64,000 bases of DNA from Blastopirellula sediminis (GTDB lineage: Bacteria; Planctomycetota; Planctomycetia; Pirellulales; Pirellulaceae), in assembly GCF_020966755.1 (NCBI RefSeq), contig NZ_JAJKFT010000010.1, forward strand, positions 124,001 to 188,000. Direction: 5' to 3'. This document shows, one piece after another, positions 18,759-27,716 of this stretch. Below the pieces are notes generated by a model. That model ran no database searches. It was not told the DNA's origin and worked only from the letters and a program-made list of their open reading frames with translations. Both the position numbers and the translations under genes were made by a program. Position 1 is the stretch's first letter; the number at the start of each line of letters is the position of its first letter.

Positions 18759-19288
18759 TGCGCCCCGGCCGCGATCTCTTCCGGATCGAGCGCCGCCACA
18801 AAGGGAAGATTGCGATAGTGGTCGTCGTAGTCGAGTCCGTATCCCACCACGAATTCGTTCGGAATATCGAACGCCGAATAGTCGGGACGATAGTCGACTT
18901 CGCAGCGTCCCACCTTGGTCAGCAAGACCATCGAGCGGACCGAAGCGGCGCCGCACTCGTGCATACGACGAACCAGTTCATCCAGCGTGCGACCGGTATC
19001 GAAGATGTCGTCCAACAGCAGGACTTCGCGCCCTTCGACCGCCGGCATCAGGTCGATGTTGACGACCAATTCTCCAGAGGTGGTCGCTTCTCCACGATAG
19101 CTGCGAGCCTGCAACACGCCGACGCGCAGCGGCATTTCCAACTGCCGGATCAGGTCGGCCATCAGGACGACGCTGCCGGTCAGCACGCCGAGCACCGTGA
19201 GGGGGCGACTGTCGTATTGCCGGTTCAACTGGGCCGCTAAATCGCGGACGCCAGCTTCCAATTGCGACTGGGAGATCAGAGTACGCAC
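18755..19288 (-). CDS. hpt: Hypoxanthine phosphoribosyltransferase
   Basis: 177 residues, type I phosphoribosyltransferase for hypoxanthine/guanine salvage to IMP/GMP. The family blocks are VLGVLTGSVVLMADLIRQL near 33-51, the flexible loop LQARSYRG near 58-65, the PRPP motif VLLLDDIFDTGRTL near 89-102, and the base-binding end IPNEFVVGYGLDYDDHYRNLP. It is full length. The final codon and TGA overlap the start of a glycosyltransferase gene, an unusual partner for a salvage enzyme. Together with apt, the window carries both purine-base salvage routes. Confidence 0.93.
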   Translation of the reverse strand: MRTLISQSQLEAGVRDLAAQLNRQYDSRPLTVLGVLTGSVVLMADLIRQLEMPLRVGVLQARSYRGEATTSGELVVNIDLMPAVEGREVLLLDDIFDTGRTLDELVRRMHECGAASVRSMVLLTKVGRCEVDYRPDYSAFDIPNEFVVGYGLDYDDHYRNLPFVAALDPEEIAAGAQ

Positions 19289-19416
19289 GATTGATTACAA
19301 TATGCCGATGAAAGGTCCGATTGGGCCGCAACCTCCGCGACCGGTCGCTATTGTAAGCGAGCCGAATCGAAACAGTAACGCCCTTCGAGCGACCATTTGC
19401 GAAAGCGCTGTCCGCC

Positions 19417-20172
19417 ATGACGACCGACATCGGAAATTGGAGCGAAACGACGATCGCCGGGCACCGGTGCTTTTTGTTTGAGCCGGAACAACGAAATCCG
19501 CACGGATACGTCGGAATTTATCTGCACGGAGTCCATCTCGGCCGACTGCAAGACAAGATCGAGTTCGTCTCGCAGTTCGAGAAATATGGGCTGCCGATCG
19601 TCGCTCCGGTCACCGAGCGCAGCTGGTGGACCGATCGGATCTGCCCCGAATTTGACGCGAATATCTCGGCCCAGCAGCACCTGCTCGAAAACGTCCTGCC
19701 GTTCATCGCCGAGAAATATGACGCCCGGCCGCCGCAAATAGGACTGTTCGGAACCAGCATGGGAGGGCAGGGGGCGCTCCGCTTGGCCTACAAGTTCCCC
19801 GACAAATTCCCCGTCGTCGCGGCGATCAGCCCGGCGATCGACTACCAAGAGCGGATGCGCCGCGACAGCGAAGATCCCCTCTGGCAGCAGTACGAAACGA
19901 CCGAAGCAGCGCGGCAGGATACCGCGACGCTCCATATTCACCCGCTCAACTGGCCGCGGCACCAGTTCTTCTGCTGCTGTGCGGAGGACGTCGACTGGTG
20001 GGAAAGCTCCGAGCGGCTCCGGATGAAGCTCTACTCGCTGGGGGTGCCGCACAGCTGCGAATTGGAAGTCTGCGGGGGTGGCCACGGTTTTCCATACTAC
20101 GGAATGATGGCGTCGCGGGTGATCGAGTTCGTCTACGAAAGCCTCGAGAAAGATCGGCGTCGGATCGTCTAG
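19417..20172 (+). CDS. Esterase D / S-formylglutathione hydrolase-like alpha/beta hydrolase
   Basis: 251 residues. The nucleophile elbow is GTSMGGQGAL near residues 112-121, preceded by IGLF. VGIYLHGVHLG gives the oxyanion loop and GGGHGFPYYG near residue 225 carries the catalytic His. The acid is probably in CAEDVDWW. The spacing fits the esterase D family, whose members hydrolyse S-formylglutathione or carboxyl esters. A cytosolic location is likely because there is no signal peptide. It starts divergently from hpt and is followed 82 bases later by a glycosyltransferase gene. Substrate unknown. Confidence 0.75.
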   Translation: MTTDIGNWSETTIAGHRCFLFEPEQRNPHGYVGIYLHGVHLGRLQDKIEFVSQFEKYGLPIVAPVTERSWWTDRICPEFDANISAQQHLLENVLPFIAEKYDARPPQIGLFGTSMGGQGALRLAYKFPDKFPVVAAISPAIDYQERMRRDSEDPLWQQYETTEAARQDTATLHIHPLNWPRHQFFCCCAEDVDWWESSERLRMKLYSLGVPHSCELEVCGGGHGFPYYGMMASRVIEFVYESLEKDRRRIV

Positions 20173-20254
20173 AGCCGAGGGCTCGGCTCCCCCGCTCTCG
20201 CGGCGATTGTGATATCGTAGAGCAAACGCGAAGAAGTACTGGAAAGCTTGCTGC

Positions 20255-21358
20255 ATGAAGCGACTGCTGCTGATCATTCCCACGCTCGATCGAGGGGGCG
20301 CCGAAAAACAACTGACGATGCTGGCGACCGGCTTGCCGCGCGACCAGTTCGACGTCCACGTCTGCTTACTGACGCGGACCGGTCCGCTCGAAGAAACGCT
20401 CCGCGCCCATGACATTCCGATCATCGAGATCCACAAACGCCGCAAGCTCGATCCGCTCGCCTATCTGCGGCTGAAGAAAGAGATCAAGCGGCTCGCGCCC
20501 GATATCGTTCATACCTGGATCTTCGCCGCTAACGCCTACGGGCGTTCGGCCGCACAAGCGGTCAAAGTTCCGCACATCATCTGCGGCGAGCGGTGCGTCG
20601 ATCCGTGGAAGCAGGGGTACGAACTGGCGATCGATCGCTATCTCGATCGCAAGACCGATAAGATCGCCGTCAACAGCTCCGGCGTGGAGCAGTTCTACGT
20701 CGAGAAAGGTCGCGATCCGAAGAAGTTCGTCGTGATTCCCAACGGAATCGACGCAACGCCGCCCACTCCGCAGCTAAGCCGCGAGCAACTGATGCGGCAA
20801 TTGGATCTCCCTTACGACTCTCGCCTGCTCGTCGCGGTCGGTCGCCTTTGGCCGCAAAAGCGTTTGAAAGAACTCATCTGGTCGATGGATATCCTGGGCC
20901 GGATTCGCAAAGACGTCCATTTGCTGATTGTCGGAGAAGGCCCGCAGCGCGAACGGCTCGAAAAGTTCTCCCGCCAGGCGAACACAGCCAACTCCGTCCA
21001 CTTCCTTGGCGCTCGCAACGACGTACCGCAGTTGATGGCCCATGCCGATTGCTTCCTGCTGGCGAGCGGCTACGAAGGTCAGTCCAACGCCCTGATGGAA
21101 GCGATGGTCGCCGGCGTGCCAGCCGTCGTTAGCGATATCCCTGGCAATCGCGACCTGGTTATCCCTGAGAAAACCGGTTTTCTGGTCCCCCTAGGGCAGC
21201 GGGCTGAGTACTCTCGCTACGTAAACTTCGTTTTGGAGGACGACGACCTGCGCCGGCGACTCGGCCAGGCCGCTCAAGAGCGGATCGCCGCCGAATTCTC
21301 GATTCCGCAGATGATCGAGCGGCATATCGCCCTCTATGACGAGGTTGCATCCGCTTAA
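20255..21358 (+). CDS. Glycosyltransferase family 4
   Basis: 367 residues, GT-B fold. It starts MKRLLLIIPTLDRGGAEKQL, with the Gly-rich loop (RGGAEKQ) typical of GT4 enzymes. Later blocks are VIPNGIDATPP, LVAVGRLWPQKRLKELIWSM, LLIVGEGPQRERLEKF, VHFLGARNDVPQLMAHADCF and the E-x7-E region YEGQSNALMEAMVAGVPAVV. A GGAAAG sequence lies upstream of the ATG. It is on the opposite strand to the GT4 at 17574 and shares only family-level similarity with it. It likely takes part in cell-surface polysaccharide assembly; donor and acceptor are unknown. Confidence 0.88.
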   Translation: MKRLLLIIPTLDRGGAEKQLTMLATGLPRDQFDVHVCLLTRTGPLEETLRAHDIPIIEIHKRRKLDPLAYLRLKKEIKRLAPDIVHTWIFAANAYGRSAAQAVKVPHIICGERCVDPWKQGYELAIDRYLDRKTDKIAVNSSGVEQFYVEKGRDPKKFVVIPNGIDATPPTPQLSREQLMRQLDLPYDSRLLVAVGRLWPQKRLKELIWSMDILGRIRKDVHLLIVGEGPQRERLEKFSRQANTANSVHFLGARNDVPQLMAHADCFLLASGYEGQSNALMEAMVAGVPAVVSDIPGNRDLVIPEKTGFLVPLGQRAEYSRYVNFVLEDDDLRRRLGQAAQERIAAEFSIPQMIERHIALYDEVASA

Positions 21359-21462
21359 CCCCCCGCCGACGGTGGATTTGGCCCATTTGAGGCGCCGCGA
21401 GGGATTTCGAGTTACAATTGCTGAATTGTTTCCGCATTGAGATAAGGACGTGGGAGCGCTGC

Positions 21463-22386
21463 ATGCTCATCGCCAATTGCCCGCACTGTAACGACCCGAT
21501 CCGCATTCCCGGCGCCGCCAACGCTTCGTCACGCGTTCGCTGCCCCTGGTGCGAAGAGACCTATTTGCTGGCTGACGTCTTCGAACATCTGCCGCCGTTG
21601 GTCGAAGTGTTGGAAGGTCCCGGCAGCCAAGGAGAGATCTCGGTCGACAGCGACGGAGACGAATACCAACTTGCCGGCGTTGCGGCAGCGCCCGATTTCA
21701 ACTTCAAAGAATCGGAAAGCACCGGCTCCAGCTCGCCGGCGCCGATGGCTCGCGTCGAAGGTCGTTCGACCGCGTCGGGACGTCGTCCCGCCAAGAATGG
21801 CTCAAACCCTGCGTGGGAAGCGTTCAAGGTGGTCGGCGGCGGCGTCTTCGGGATCGTCATTGCGATGTTCGCAGTGATGTGGATCTCGGGAGACGACAAG
21901 TTCCACATCGTGCAGTTCATCCCCTCGTTCGCCTACTTCGCCGTTCCGGAAAACCTCTGGACCGAAGACATGAAGACCGCGGCCGGCAGCAAAGCGGAAG
22001 AGTCTCCCGGCGAAACGGAGAAGCCGACGAAAATCGAAGAGCCTGTGAAAGCGGAGAAGGTTCAAGAAGAACCGGCCGCCGCCAATGACGGCCAGGTCAA
22101 AAATGCGGTCGACGAAGGAATGAGCAGCTTGAGCGCTGCGTTTAACGAAGCGAAGAACCGCAGCGAAAAGCCGGCGCCCGATCTCGGCAAGCCGGAATTT
22201 GAACCGCCGCCGGAACCGCCGGTCGTGGTGAAGCCGAGCCCGAAAGTCGACGCCGCCATCTCCGCCGAACTGGCGAAAGTGACCGCCGAGATCGGTCCGA
22301 TCGGCGCCGAACTGCCGAGCAAAGAAGAACCGGAGCCGCCGGCACGCCGCGAGCCGAACGTGTCGCTGGCGCCGGAAGGAAAATAG
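21463..22386 (+). CDS. Zinc-ribbon single-pass membrane protein
   Basis: 307 residues. An N-terminal zinc ribbon has CPHC at about 5-8 and CPWC at about 27-30. An acidic, disordered segment follows, then one transmembrane helix near 125-145 (GGGVFGIVIAMFAVMWI), then a long Glu/Pro/Lys-rich tail that looks disordered (about 170-307). I use the ATG at 21463, preceded by GGGAG at 21452-21456, because the frame's earlier start at 21418 is a TTG without such support. Planctomycetes have many proteins of this layout. They may sense metal or redox state or tether factors at the membrane, but the function is unknown. Confidence 0.66.
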   Translation: MLIANCPHCNDPIRIPGAANASSRVRCPWCEETYLLADVFEHLPPLVEVLEGPGSQGEISVDSDGDEYQLAGVAAAPDFNFKESESTGSSSPAPMARVEGRSTASGRRPAKNGSNPAWEAFKVVGGGVFGIVIAMFAVMWISGDDKFHIVQFIPSFAYFAVPENLWTEDMKTAAGSKAEESPGETEKPTKIEEPVKAEKVQEEPAAANDGQVKNAVDEGMSSLSAAFNEAKNRSEKPAPDLGKPEFEPPPEPPVVVKPSPKVDAAISAELAKVTAEIGPIGAELPSKEEPEPPARREPNVSLAPEGK

Positions 22387-22420
22387 TCGCAGCGAATGCT
22401 CGAATCACGAATGTCTAAAG

Positions 22421-22452
22421 AAGCCCAAATGTCGATTGCATTTGGGCTTTTG
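22421..22452 (+). terminator. Rho-independent terminator after the zinc-ribbon gene
   Basis: AAGCCCAAATG and CATTTGGGCTT form an 11-bp stem with a 7-nt loop, followed by TTG. The stem is near-symmetrical, with AA before and TT after, so it might also work on the minus strand for ggt. Confidence 0.78.
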
Positions 22453-22507
22453 TCATTGTTTAGGCATTCGTCATTTCTTCCTGGTCCTTTTTCACATAAC
22501 AATTATC

Positions 22508-22616
22508 TGGTGCCATGCTCTTGCGGCGTCTTCGCCGCATGAGCATGTCTTTGTCCTGTCAGATACGCATTGAAGACATGCTTATCCCGCGAAGACGCGG
22601 CAAAAGCATGGCACCA
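22508..22616. repeat. Palindromic double-hairpin repeat, copy 2 of 3
   Basis: 109 bases. The outer arms TGGTGCCATGCT (22508-22519) and AGCATGGCACCA (22605-22616) pair perfectly. The left hairpin, CATGCTCTTGCGGCG-TCTT-CGCCGCATGAGCATG (22514-22547), has a 15-bp stem with one mismatch. The inner arms AGCATGTCTT (22542-22551) and AAGACATGCT (22573-22582) also pair perfectly, and the right half folds with an AAGA loop. It sits between the convergent zinc-ribbon gene and ggt, past the terminator. It is the most regular of the three copies. Confidence 0.92.
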
Positions 22617-22646
22617 ACTAACCGAAAGTCTTCGTCTGACGTTGCA

Positions 22647-24341
22647 CTAGTATCCAGCCGCTCCGCCGTCCGGACGGCGACGATCGACGCCACCTTCCAG
22701 CTGTCCGGTCTTCGCGTTGACCACGATCACTTCGGCCGAGCCTTGCTTGTCGATCGGATAGAGTTCGTGACCCAAGCCGCGTAAGATCGCGAGCGTATCG
22801 GGCGAGAAGCCTTGGTTTTCGTACTGAATCCGCGACGGCAGCCATTGGTGATGGATCCGTCCGGCGTCGACCGCTTCCTGGGCGTTCATCTCGTGATCGA
22901 CGACGTTCAGGATCGTTTGCAGCACGGTGTTGATGATCGTGCGACCGCCGGGGCTGCCGGTCACCATGAAGAGTTCGCCATCTTTGACCACGATCGTCGG
23001 CGACATGCTCGAGAGCATTCGCTTCTTCGGCAACGCGAGATTCGGCTTGGTGCCGATCAAACCGCCGGTGGTCGTCATACCTGGCGCTGCGTTAAAGTCC
23101 CCCATCTCGTTGTTCAAGATGAATCCGGCGCCCGGCACGGTGATCGCCGAACCATACGCATACTCCAGCGTGTAGGTCATCGACACCGCATTGCGATCGC
23201 CGTCGACGACCGAAAAGTGCGTCGTCTCATCGCTTTCATACGCCCACTCGAAACTCTCCGGAGTCGAGATCGACGCCGCCGATTCGTCAATCGTCTTTCG
23301 TAACTCGGCGGCATGCTCTTTCGAGATCAGTCGCGCGACCGGCATCTCCGGATTGAAGTCAGGATCTCCCAGGTATTGGGCACGATCGGCGAAGCTGCGA
23401 CGCATCGCTTCGGCCATGCGGTGCAGATTGGCGGCCGATCCGGCGCCGGCGGCCCGCACATCGTAACCTTCCAGGATATTGAGCATCTCGATCACGCCGA
23501 CGCCGCCAGAGCTTGGCGGGCACATGCCGATCACGTCATAGCCGCGATAGGTACCACGCAGCGGCGTACGCTGCTGCGCCGTGTACGACTTCATATCTTC
23601 CAGCGTGATCAGGCCGCCATTGGCCTCCATATCTTTGACCAACAGTTCGGCCGTTTCCCCTTCGTAGAACCCGGCCGGTCCTTGATCACGAATCCGCTCC
23701 AGCGTTCGCGCCAGATCAGGTTGCTTCAACAGGTCGCCAGCCAGGTACGGCTTGCCATCCTTGGTGAACTGCGCCAGCGAAGCCGGGTATTTCTCAAAGC
23801 GATCGATCTGCTCTTTCAGCGAACGCTCTAGCCCATCGCCGACGACAAATCCATCGGCGGCCAGGCGAACGGCCGGTTCGACCAGTCGTTTCCAGGGCAA
23901 CTTGCCATGCGTCTTCCAGGCCAGGTGAAGTCCAGCGACCGTACCAGGGACGCCGACCGCTTTGTGGCTTTCATGATGCCGCTGGTAGTCGTATTCCCCT
24001 TTTTCGTTCAGCCACATTTCAGGATGAGCGGCGGCGGGCGCTTTTTCGCGAAAGTCGAACGCCGTCGGCTCGCCGTCATTGGGGCGGAAAATCAGGAAAC
24101 CGCCCCCTCCAATATTGCCTGCGGTCGGGTGAGTTACCGCCATGGCGAGTGCGGTCGCGACCGCCGCATCAACGGCGTTTCCTCCCTCCTGCATCACTTC
24201 GACGCCAACTTGCGATGCGATGTCGCTTTGCGAAACGACCATCCCGGTCCGGACGCGCGTTGGATCGTTCCCCCCGTTCGCACTTAAGACGAAGTTCAGC
24301 AGCATCAATACAGAGAGCGGCAGCGCAACAAGTCGCGACAT
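22647..24341 (-). CDS. ggt: Gamma-glutamyltransferase
   Basis: 564 residues, an Ntn-hydrolase of the periplasm or cell surface that cleaves or transfers gamma-glutamyl groups of glutathione and related peptides. A signal peptide spans residues 1-24. The large subunit has MVVSQSDIASQVGVEVMQEG and NIGGGGFLIF. The autocleavage site is TTHFSVVD, making Thr373 the expected nucleophile of the small subunit. SSMSPTIV and GSPGGRTIINTVLQ then supply the oxyanion and substrate-binding parts. Length and order match the family. It is transcribed towards a palindromic repeat and faces no obvious partner gene. Confidence 0.93.
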   Translation of the reverse strand: MSRLVALPLSVLMLLNFVLSANGGNDPTRVRTGMVVSQSDIASQVGVEVMQEGGNAVDAAVATALAMAVTHPTAGNIGGGGFLIFRPNDGEPTAFDFREKAPAAAHPEMWLNEKGEYDYQRHHESHKAVGVPGTVAGLHLAWKTHGKLPWKRLVEPAVRLAADGFVVGDGLERSLKEQIDRFEKYPASLAQFTKDGKPYLAGDLLKQPDLARTLERIRDQGPAGFYEGETAELLVKDMEANGGLITLEDMKSYTAQQRTPLRGTYRGYDVIGMCPPSSGGVGVIEMLNILEGYDVRAAGAGSAANLHRMAEAMRRSFADRAQYLGDPDFNPEMPVARLISKEHAAELRKTIDESAASISTPESFEWAYESDETTHFSVVDGDRNAVSMTYTLEYAYGSAITVPGAGFILNNEMGDFNAAPGMTTTGGLIGTKPNLALPKKRMLSSMSPTIVVKDGELFMVTGSPGGRTIINTVLQTILNVVDHEMNAQEAVDAGRIHHQWLPSRIQYENQGFSPDTLAILRGLGHELYPIDKQGSAEVIVVNAKTGQLEGGVDRRRPDGGAAGY

Positions 24342-24596
24342 CGGGCGATACTTTCCTGTCGATAGAGAAGTCGGAAAGGGGCTGTGCAGGTGGTTTTAGG
24401 GGATGAGTGGGGTCTCTTTATCATACTCCCCCTCTGCAGATTAAACTGCGGGAAGAAGCGAATTTCGCGAATCTGGCATTCTCTCTGGCGTCGTTTGTTG
24501 AAAAACCCTACGATTTACTACGACTAGGGTCGTCTGTGTGCCAGCGCCGGCGACTTCTGCTGCCCCCCCTGATTTCCTCAACAGGACCTCCTCGTT

Positions 24597-25145
24597 ATGC
24601 GTAAATCACGTCTTTCCGGCATCTGGATCGGTTTCGCCATAGGCGGTTTGTGCGGCGTCGCCGCGGTCGCCGGCGTTTTGCTGTCCCGTCCGTCCGCCCC
24701 CGTTCTGGAAATCCCGGTTCAAGCCAGCGCTACCCGAACCGATACGATGGCCGCCGCCACCGGCGATATCGACTCGAACGCTGACGGGCTCTTCACGCTC
24801 GACTTCCTGACGGGCGACTTGCGTTGCTTCGTCATCAATACCCGCAATCAACAGGCCCCGCCCAGCGTTTTCGGCCGCAACGTGATGGGCGACCTGCAGA
24901 TCGATCCGACCAGCAAGCCGCAGTTTATGCTGATCGTAGGTCGTGCGATGTTCCAAGGGGGCCGCACGGCGAACGCTCGCCCGGCCAACTCGGTTTGCTA
25001 CGTCATCGACTCCGTTAGCGGCAACTACGTCGGCTATGCGATTCCGTGGCAGGAAAACGTCGCTTCCCGCGGCGGATCCCAGGTTCAGGAACTGATTCCG
25101 ATCACCAACGGCTCGGCTCGCAACGCGATGATTCGCGAACGCTAA
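24597..25145 (+). CDS. Membrane-anchored conserved protein of unknown function
   Basis: 182 residues. One N-terminal helix (about residues 9-29, Gly/Ala-rich) is followed by an Ala/Ser/Thr linker. A small beta-rich domain has TLDFLTGDLRCFVINTRN and later NSVCYVIDSVSGNYVGYAIP; two cysteines sit in corresponding positions of these strands. I do not recognise the family beyond a general planctomycete look. A rho-independent terminator follows closely, so it is monocistronic or the last gene of its unit. Confidence 0.6.
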   Translation: MRKSRLSGIWIGFAIGGLCGVAAVAGVLLSRPSAPVLEIPVQASATRTDTMAAATGDIDSNADGLFTLDFLTGDLRCFVINTRNQQAPPSVFGRNVMGDLQIDPTSKPQFMLIVGRAMFQGGRTANARPANSVCYVIDSVSGNYVGYAIPWQENVASRGGSQVQELIPITNGSARNAMIRER

Positions 25146-25172
25146 TCTGGCCGCGAAACAGCTCGAAATTCG

Positions 25173-25202
25173 AAACCCCGCGTCCCGTTCGCGGGGTTTT
25201 TC
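25173..25202 (+). terminator. Rho-independent terminator
   Basis: AACCCCGCG and CGCGGGGTT form a perfect 9-bp stem with a 7-nt loop, followed by TTTC. It lies 30 bases beyond the stop at 25145. Confidence 0.88.
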
Positions 25203-25298
25203 ATGCGCAGAGGGTTCCTGAGCGGTGGTTGTCGATCTTTTCCTCTCCCCCGTACAATAAACGGCCTATCCCCCCTTTCTCCGCTTCGCAAATACGAC

Positions 25299-25499
25299 AT
25301 GAAGATTCGCGTTAACGCCGCCGACCATGAAGCGCCCACGGGCGCTACCGTGGCCGACCTGATCGCCCAGCTGGGGATGAACCCCAAGTTTGTCGCGGTC
25401 GAATTGAACCAGCAGCTCGCTCCTCGCAAGCGGCACGCCGAGATCCGGCTCGCCGAAGGGGACGAGGTCGAAATCGTCACGCTGGTCGGAGGGGGCTAA
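25299..25499 (+). CDS. thiS: Sulfur-carrier protein ThiS
   Basis: 66 residues, a ubiquitin-like protein that carries sulfur as a C-terminal thiocarboxylate for the thiazole part of thiamine. It starts [20 protein letters not shown] and has [12 protein letters not shown], the family's middle strand. It ends in VTLVGGG, so the required terminal Gly-Gly is present. The frame is open further upstream, but the family start is ATG 25299. Its TAA shares one base with the thiG ATG (TAATG), so translation is probably coupled. I see no TPP riboswitch in the 100 bases before it. Confidence 0.92.
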   Translation: MKIRVNAADHEAPTGATVADLIAQLGMNPKFVAVELNQQLAPRKRHAEIRLAEGDEVEIVTLVGGG

Positions 25500-26365
25500 T
25501 GAACGCAATCGCTACGCAGCAGTTCGATCAGCCGCTGAAGATTGGCACGCACGTCTTGAAGTCGCGGCTGATCGTCGGGACCGGCAAGTACGAAACGTTC
25601 GAGGTGATGCAGCAGGCGCTGGAACTCTCCGGCTCCGACTGTTTGACCGTCGCCGTTCGCCGCGAACGTCTTTACGATCCGCACGGCCGCAACATCCTCG
25701 ACTACATCGACCTCGATCGTTACACGCTGCTGCCGAACACGGCCGGTTGTTACAACGCTCGCGATGCGGTCCGCACCGCACGGTTGGGACGCGAGATCTT
25801 GGAGGGACTCGAGAACCCCGGCGCTGACTGGGTGAAGCTCGAATGCCTGGCCGATACCAAGACGCTGCTTCCCCATCCGGTCGAAACGCTGATCGCGTGC
25901 GAAGAGCTGGTCAAAGATGGCTTTCAGGTTCTCTGCTATACGACCGACGATCCGGTGATCGCGCGGCGTTTGAAAGACCTGGGCGCCGCGGCGGTGATGC
26001 CGGCCGGTAGTCCGATCGGATCAGGGCAGGGGATCCTCAACCCGAACAACATCCGCATCTGTCTCGAATACCTCAAGGATGGCGATCCCGACTATCCGGT
26101 GATCGTCGACGCCGGCGTTGGCGCCGCGAGCGATGTCGCGGTGGCGATGGAACTGGGAGTCGATGGCGTACTGCTGAACACTGCGATCGCTCATGCCGAA
26201 GATCCGCTTCGCATGGCGGTCGCGATGAAGTGCGGCATCGAAGCGGGACGAATGTCCTTCCTGGCGGGACGCATTCCGAAACGGCTCTACGCTTCGGCCA
26301 GCAGTCCCGAAGAAGGAGTCATTGGCCAAAAACCAGCGCCGCGCTGGGAAGCCGCTCACGACTGA
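25499..26365 (+). CDS. thiG: Thiazole synthase ThiG
   Basis: 288 residues, TIM-barrel enzyme that makes thiazole phosphate from DXP, dehydroglycine and ThiS-thiocarboxylate. Key blocks are [20 protein letters not shown], the [18 protein letters not shown] motif, [10 protein letters not shown] with Lys113 as the expected Schiff-base residue, [17 protein letters not shown] and [21 protein letters not shown]-terminal phosphate-binding sequences follow. It is somewhat longer than E. coli ThiG (256), with a short C-terminal extension. A palindromic repeat begins 15 bases after the stop. ThiO/ThiH and the other thiamine genes are not in the window. Confidence 0.95.
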   Translation: MNAIATQQFDQPLKIGTHVLKSRLIVGTGKYETFEVMQQALELSGSDCLTVAVRRERLYDPHGRNILDYIDLDRYTLLPNTAGCYNARDAVRTARLGREILEGLENPGADWVKLECLADTKTLLPHPVETLIACEELVKDGFQVLCYTTDDPVIARRLKDLGAAAVMPAGSPIGSGQGILNPNNIRICLEYLKDGDPDYPVIVDAGVGAASDVAVAMELGVDGVLLNTAIAHAEDPLRMAVAMKCGIEAGRMSFLAGRIPKRLYASASSPEEGVIGQKPAPRWEAAHD

Positions 26366-26380
26366 CAACCCAAGTCAAAA

Positions 26381-26486
26381 TGGTGCCATGCTCTTATCGC
26401 GTCTTCGCGAGAAGAGCATGTCTTGGTAGCGTTACGCAGGGCAAAGTCATGCTCTTCCGTCGAAGACGCCGTAATAGCATGGCACC
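26381..26486. repeat. Palindromic double-hairpin repeat, copy 3 of 3
   Basis: About 106 bases. The outer arms are TGGTGCCATGCT and AGCATGGCACC. The left hairpin CATGCTCTTATCGCG-TCTT-CGCGAGAAGAGCATG differs in sequence from copies 1 and 2 but still pairs, as expected if the structure is under selection. The right half (CATGCTCTTCCGTCG with AAGA loop) pairs less well. It lies between thiG and the FIST gene, both on the plus strand. Confidence 0.88.
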
Positions 26487-26528
26487 GGGTAAATTTAACT
26501 AGCGCTAACCGCTGCCGCGAAAGAAACT

Positions 26529-27716
26529 ATGTCCGCTTCCAAACCAAAATTCGCCGCAGCCCTCTCCACGCACGAACTGACCGAAGACGCGATCGCAGAA
26601 GTGGTCCGTACGGCGCTCGATCAGCTCTCGGCCCCAGTCGATCTGGCCTTCGTCTTCGTCTCGCCGCAGCATGTCGATCATCTCGAAACGATCGCCACGC
26701 AGCTCTGCGGGCTACTCGGCACCGAAAACCTCTTCGGTAGCACCGGCGAAGCGATCGTCGGCGTCGGCCGCGAGATCGAGCATGCCCCGGCGATTTCGCT
26801 CTGGCTGGCGCATTTGCCCGGCGTCGAGATTACGCCGATGCACTTGGAGTTTCAGCGTACGCCGGATGGCGGCTCGTTCATCGGTTGGAGCGGGAAACTG
26901 CCGCTCCAGTGGCCCGAAGAATCGTCGCTGATTCTGCTTGGTGAACCGTTCAGCTTTCCGGCCGACGCACTACTGGCTCGCATGAACGAAGATCAGCCGG
27001 GCGTGCCGATCATCGGCGGGATGGCGAGCGGCGGACATGCTCCCGGCGAAAACCTGCTGATTCATGGCCGCGAAGTGAAGAAGACCGGCGCCACCGCGAT
27101 TTATCTGCATGGCGCCATCCGTGTGCGGACCGTCGTTTCGCAAGGTTGTCGCCCGATCGGTCAGCCGATGGTGATCACCAAGAGCGAACGGAACGAGATT
27201 CATTTGCTTGGCGGACGTCCGCCGCTGGAGATCATCCGCGAGATCTTCGCCAAGCTGCCGACCAGCGACCAGCAACTGGTCAATCGCGGGCTCCACATTG
27301 GCCAGGTAGTCGACGAGTATCGCGAAAAGTTCGAGCCGGGCGATTTCATCATTCGCAACGTGATCGGCGTCAACCAAGAGACCGGCGGCATCTCGGTCGG
27401 CGACTATGTTCGGCCTGGCCAAACGATTCAATTCCACGTCCGAGACGAACATTCGGCCGACGCCGACCTAAAGCAACTGCTCGCGAAAGAGGCGGGCGGC
27501 AAGCCGCTTGGCGCATTAGTCTTTACCTGCAACGGCCGCGGCTCGCGTCTATTCTCGACTCCGGACCACGACGCCGCGTGCATTGAAGCGGCCTGCGGCG
27601 ATATCCCGTCAGCCGGAATCTTCGCCATGGGCGAACTCGGCCCGATCGGCGGGCAGAATTTTATGCATGGGTTTACGGCGAGCTTGGCGCTGTTTGAGGA
27701 AGCTCCTGACGCCTAA
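26529..27716 (+). CDS. FIST N- and C-domain protein (small-ligand sensor)
   Basis: 395 residues. The N-terminal FIST domain is about residues 25-215, with LFGSTGEAIVGVGREIEHAP and later PIIGGMASGG, where the family usually has GG-x-AGD-like loops. The C-terminal FIST_C domain follows to about residue 385, with RGLHIGQVVDEYREKFEPGD, GVNQETGGISVGDYVRPGQT and the closing AGIFAMGELGPIGGQNFMHG. FIST domains are thought to bind small ligands such as amino acids and are often joined to signalling modules. Here it stands alone, with no attached kinase or GGDEF domain. Cytosolic; role unknown. Confidence 0.85.
   Translation: MSASKPKFAAALSTHELTEDAIAEVVRTALDQLSAPVDLAFVFVSPQHVDHLETIATQLCGLLGTENLFGSTGEAIVGVGREIEHAPAISLWLAHLPGVEITPMHLEFQRTPDGGSFIGWSGKLPLQWPEESSLILLGEPFSFPADALLARMNEDQPGVPIIGGMASGGHAPGENLLIHGREVKKTGATAIYLHGAIRVRTVVSQGCRPIGQPMVITKSERNEIHLLGGRPPLEIIREIFAKLPTSDQQLVNRGLHIGQVVDEYREKFEPGDFIIRNVIGVNQETGGISVGDYVRPGQTIQFHVRDEHSADADLKQLLAKEAGGKPLGALVFTCNGRGSRLFSTPDHDAACIEAACGDIPSAGIFAMGELGPIGGQNFMHGFTASLALFEEAPDA

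Noticed and set aside
25146-25298. TPP riboswitch ahead of thiS-thiG
   Set aside because: I looked for the CUGAGA and ACCUGAUCUGGAUAAUGCC elements and found none; the only structure is the terminator of the upstream gene.
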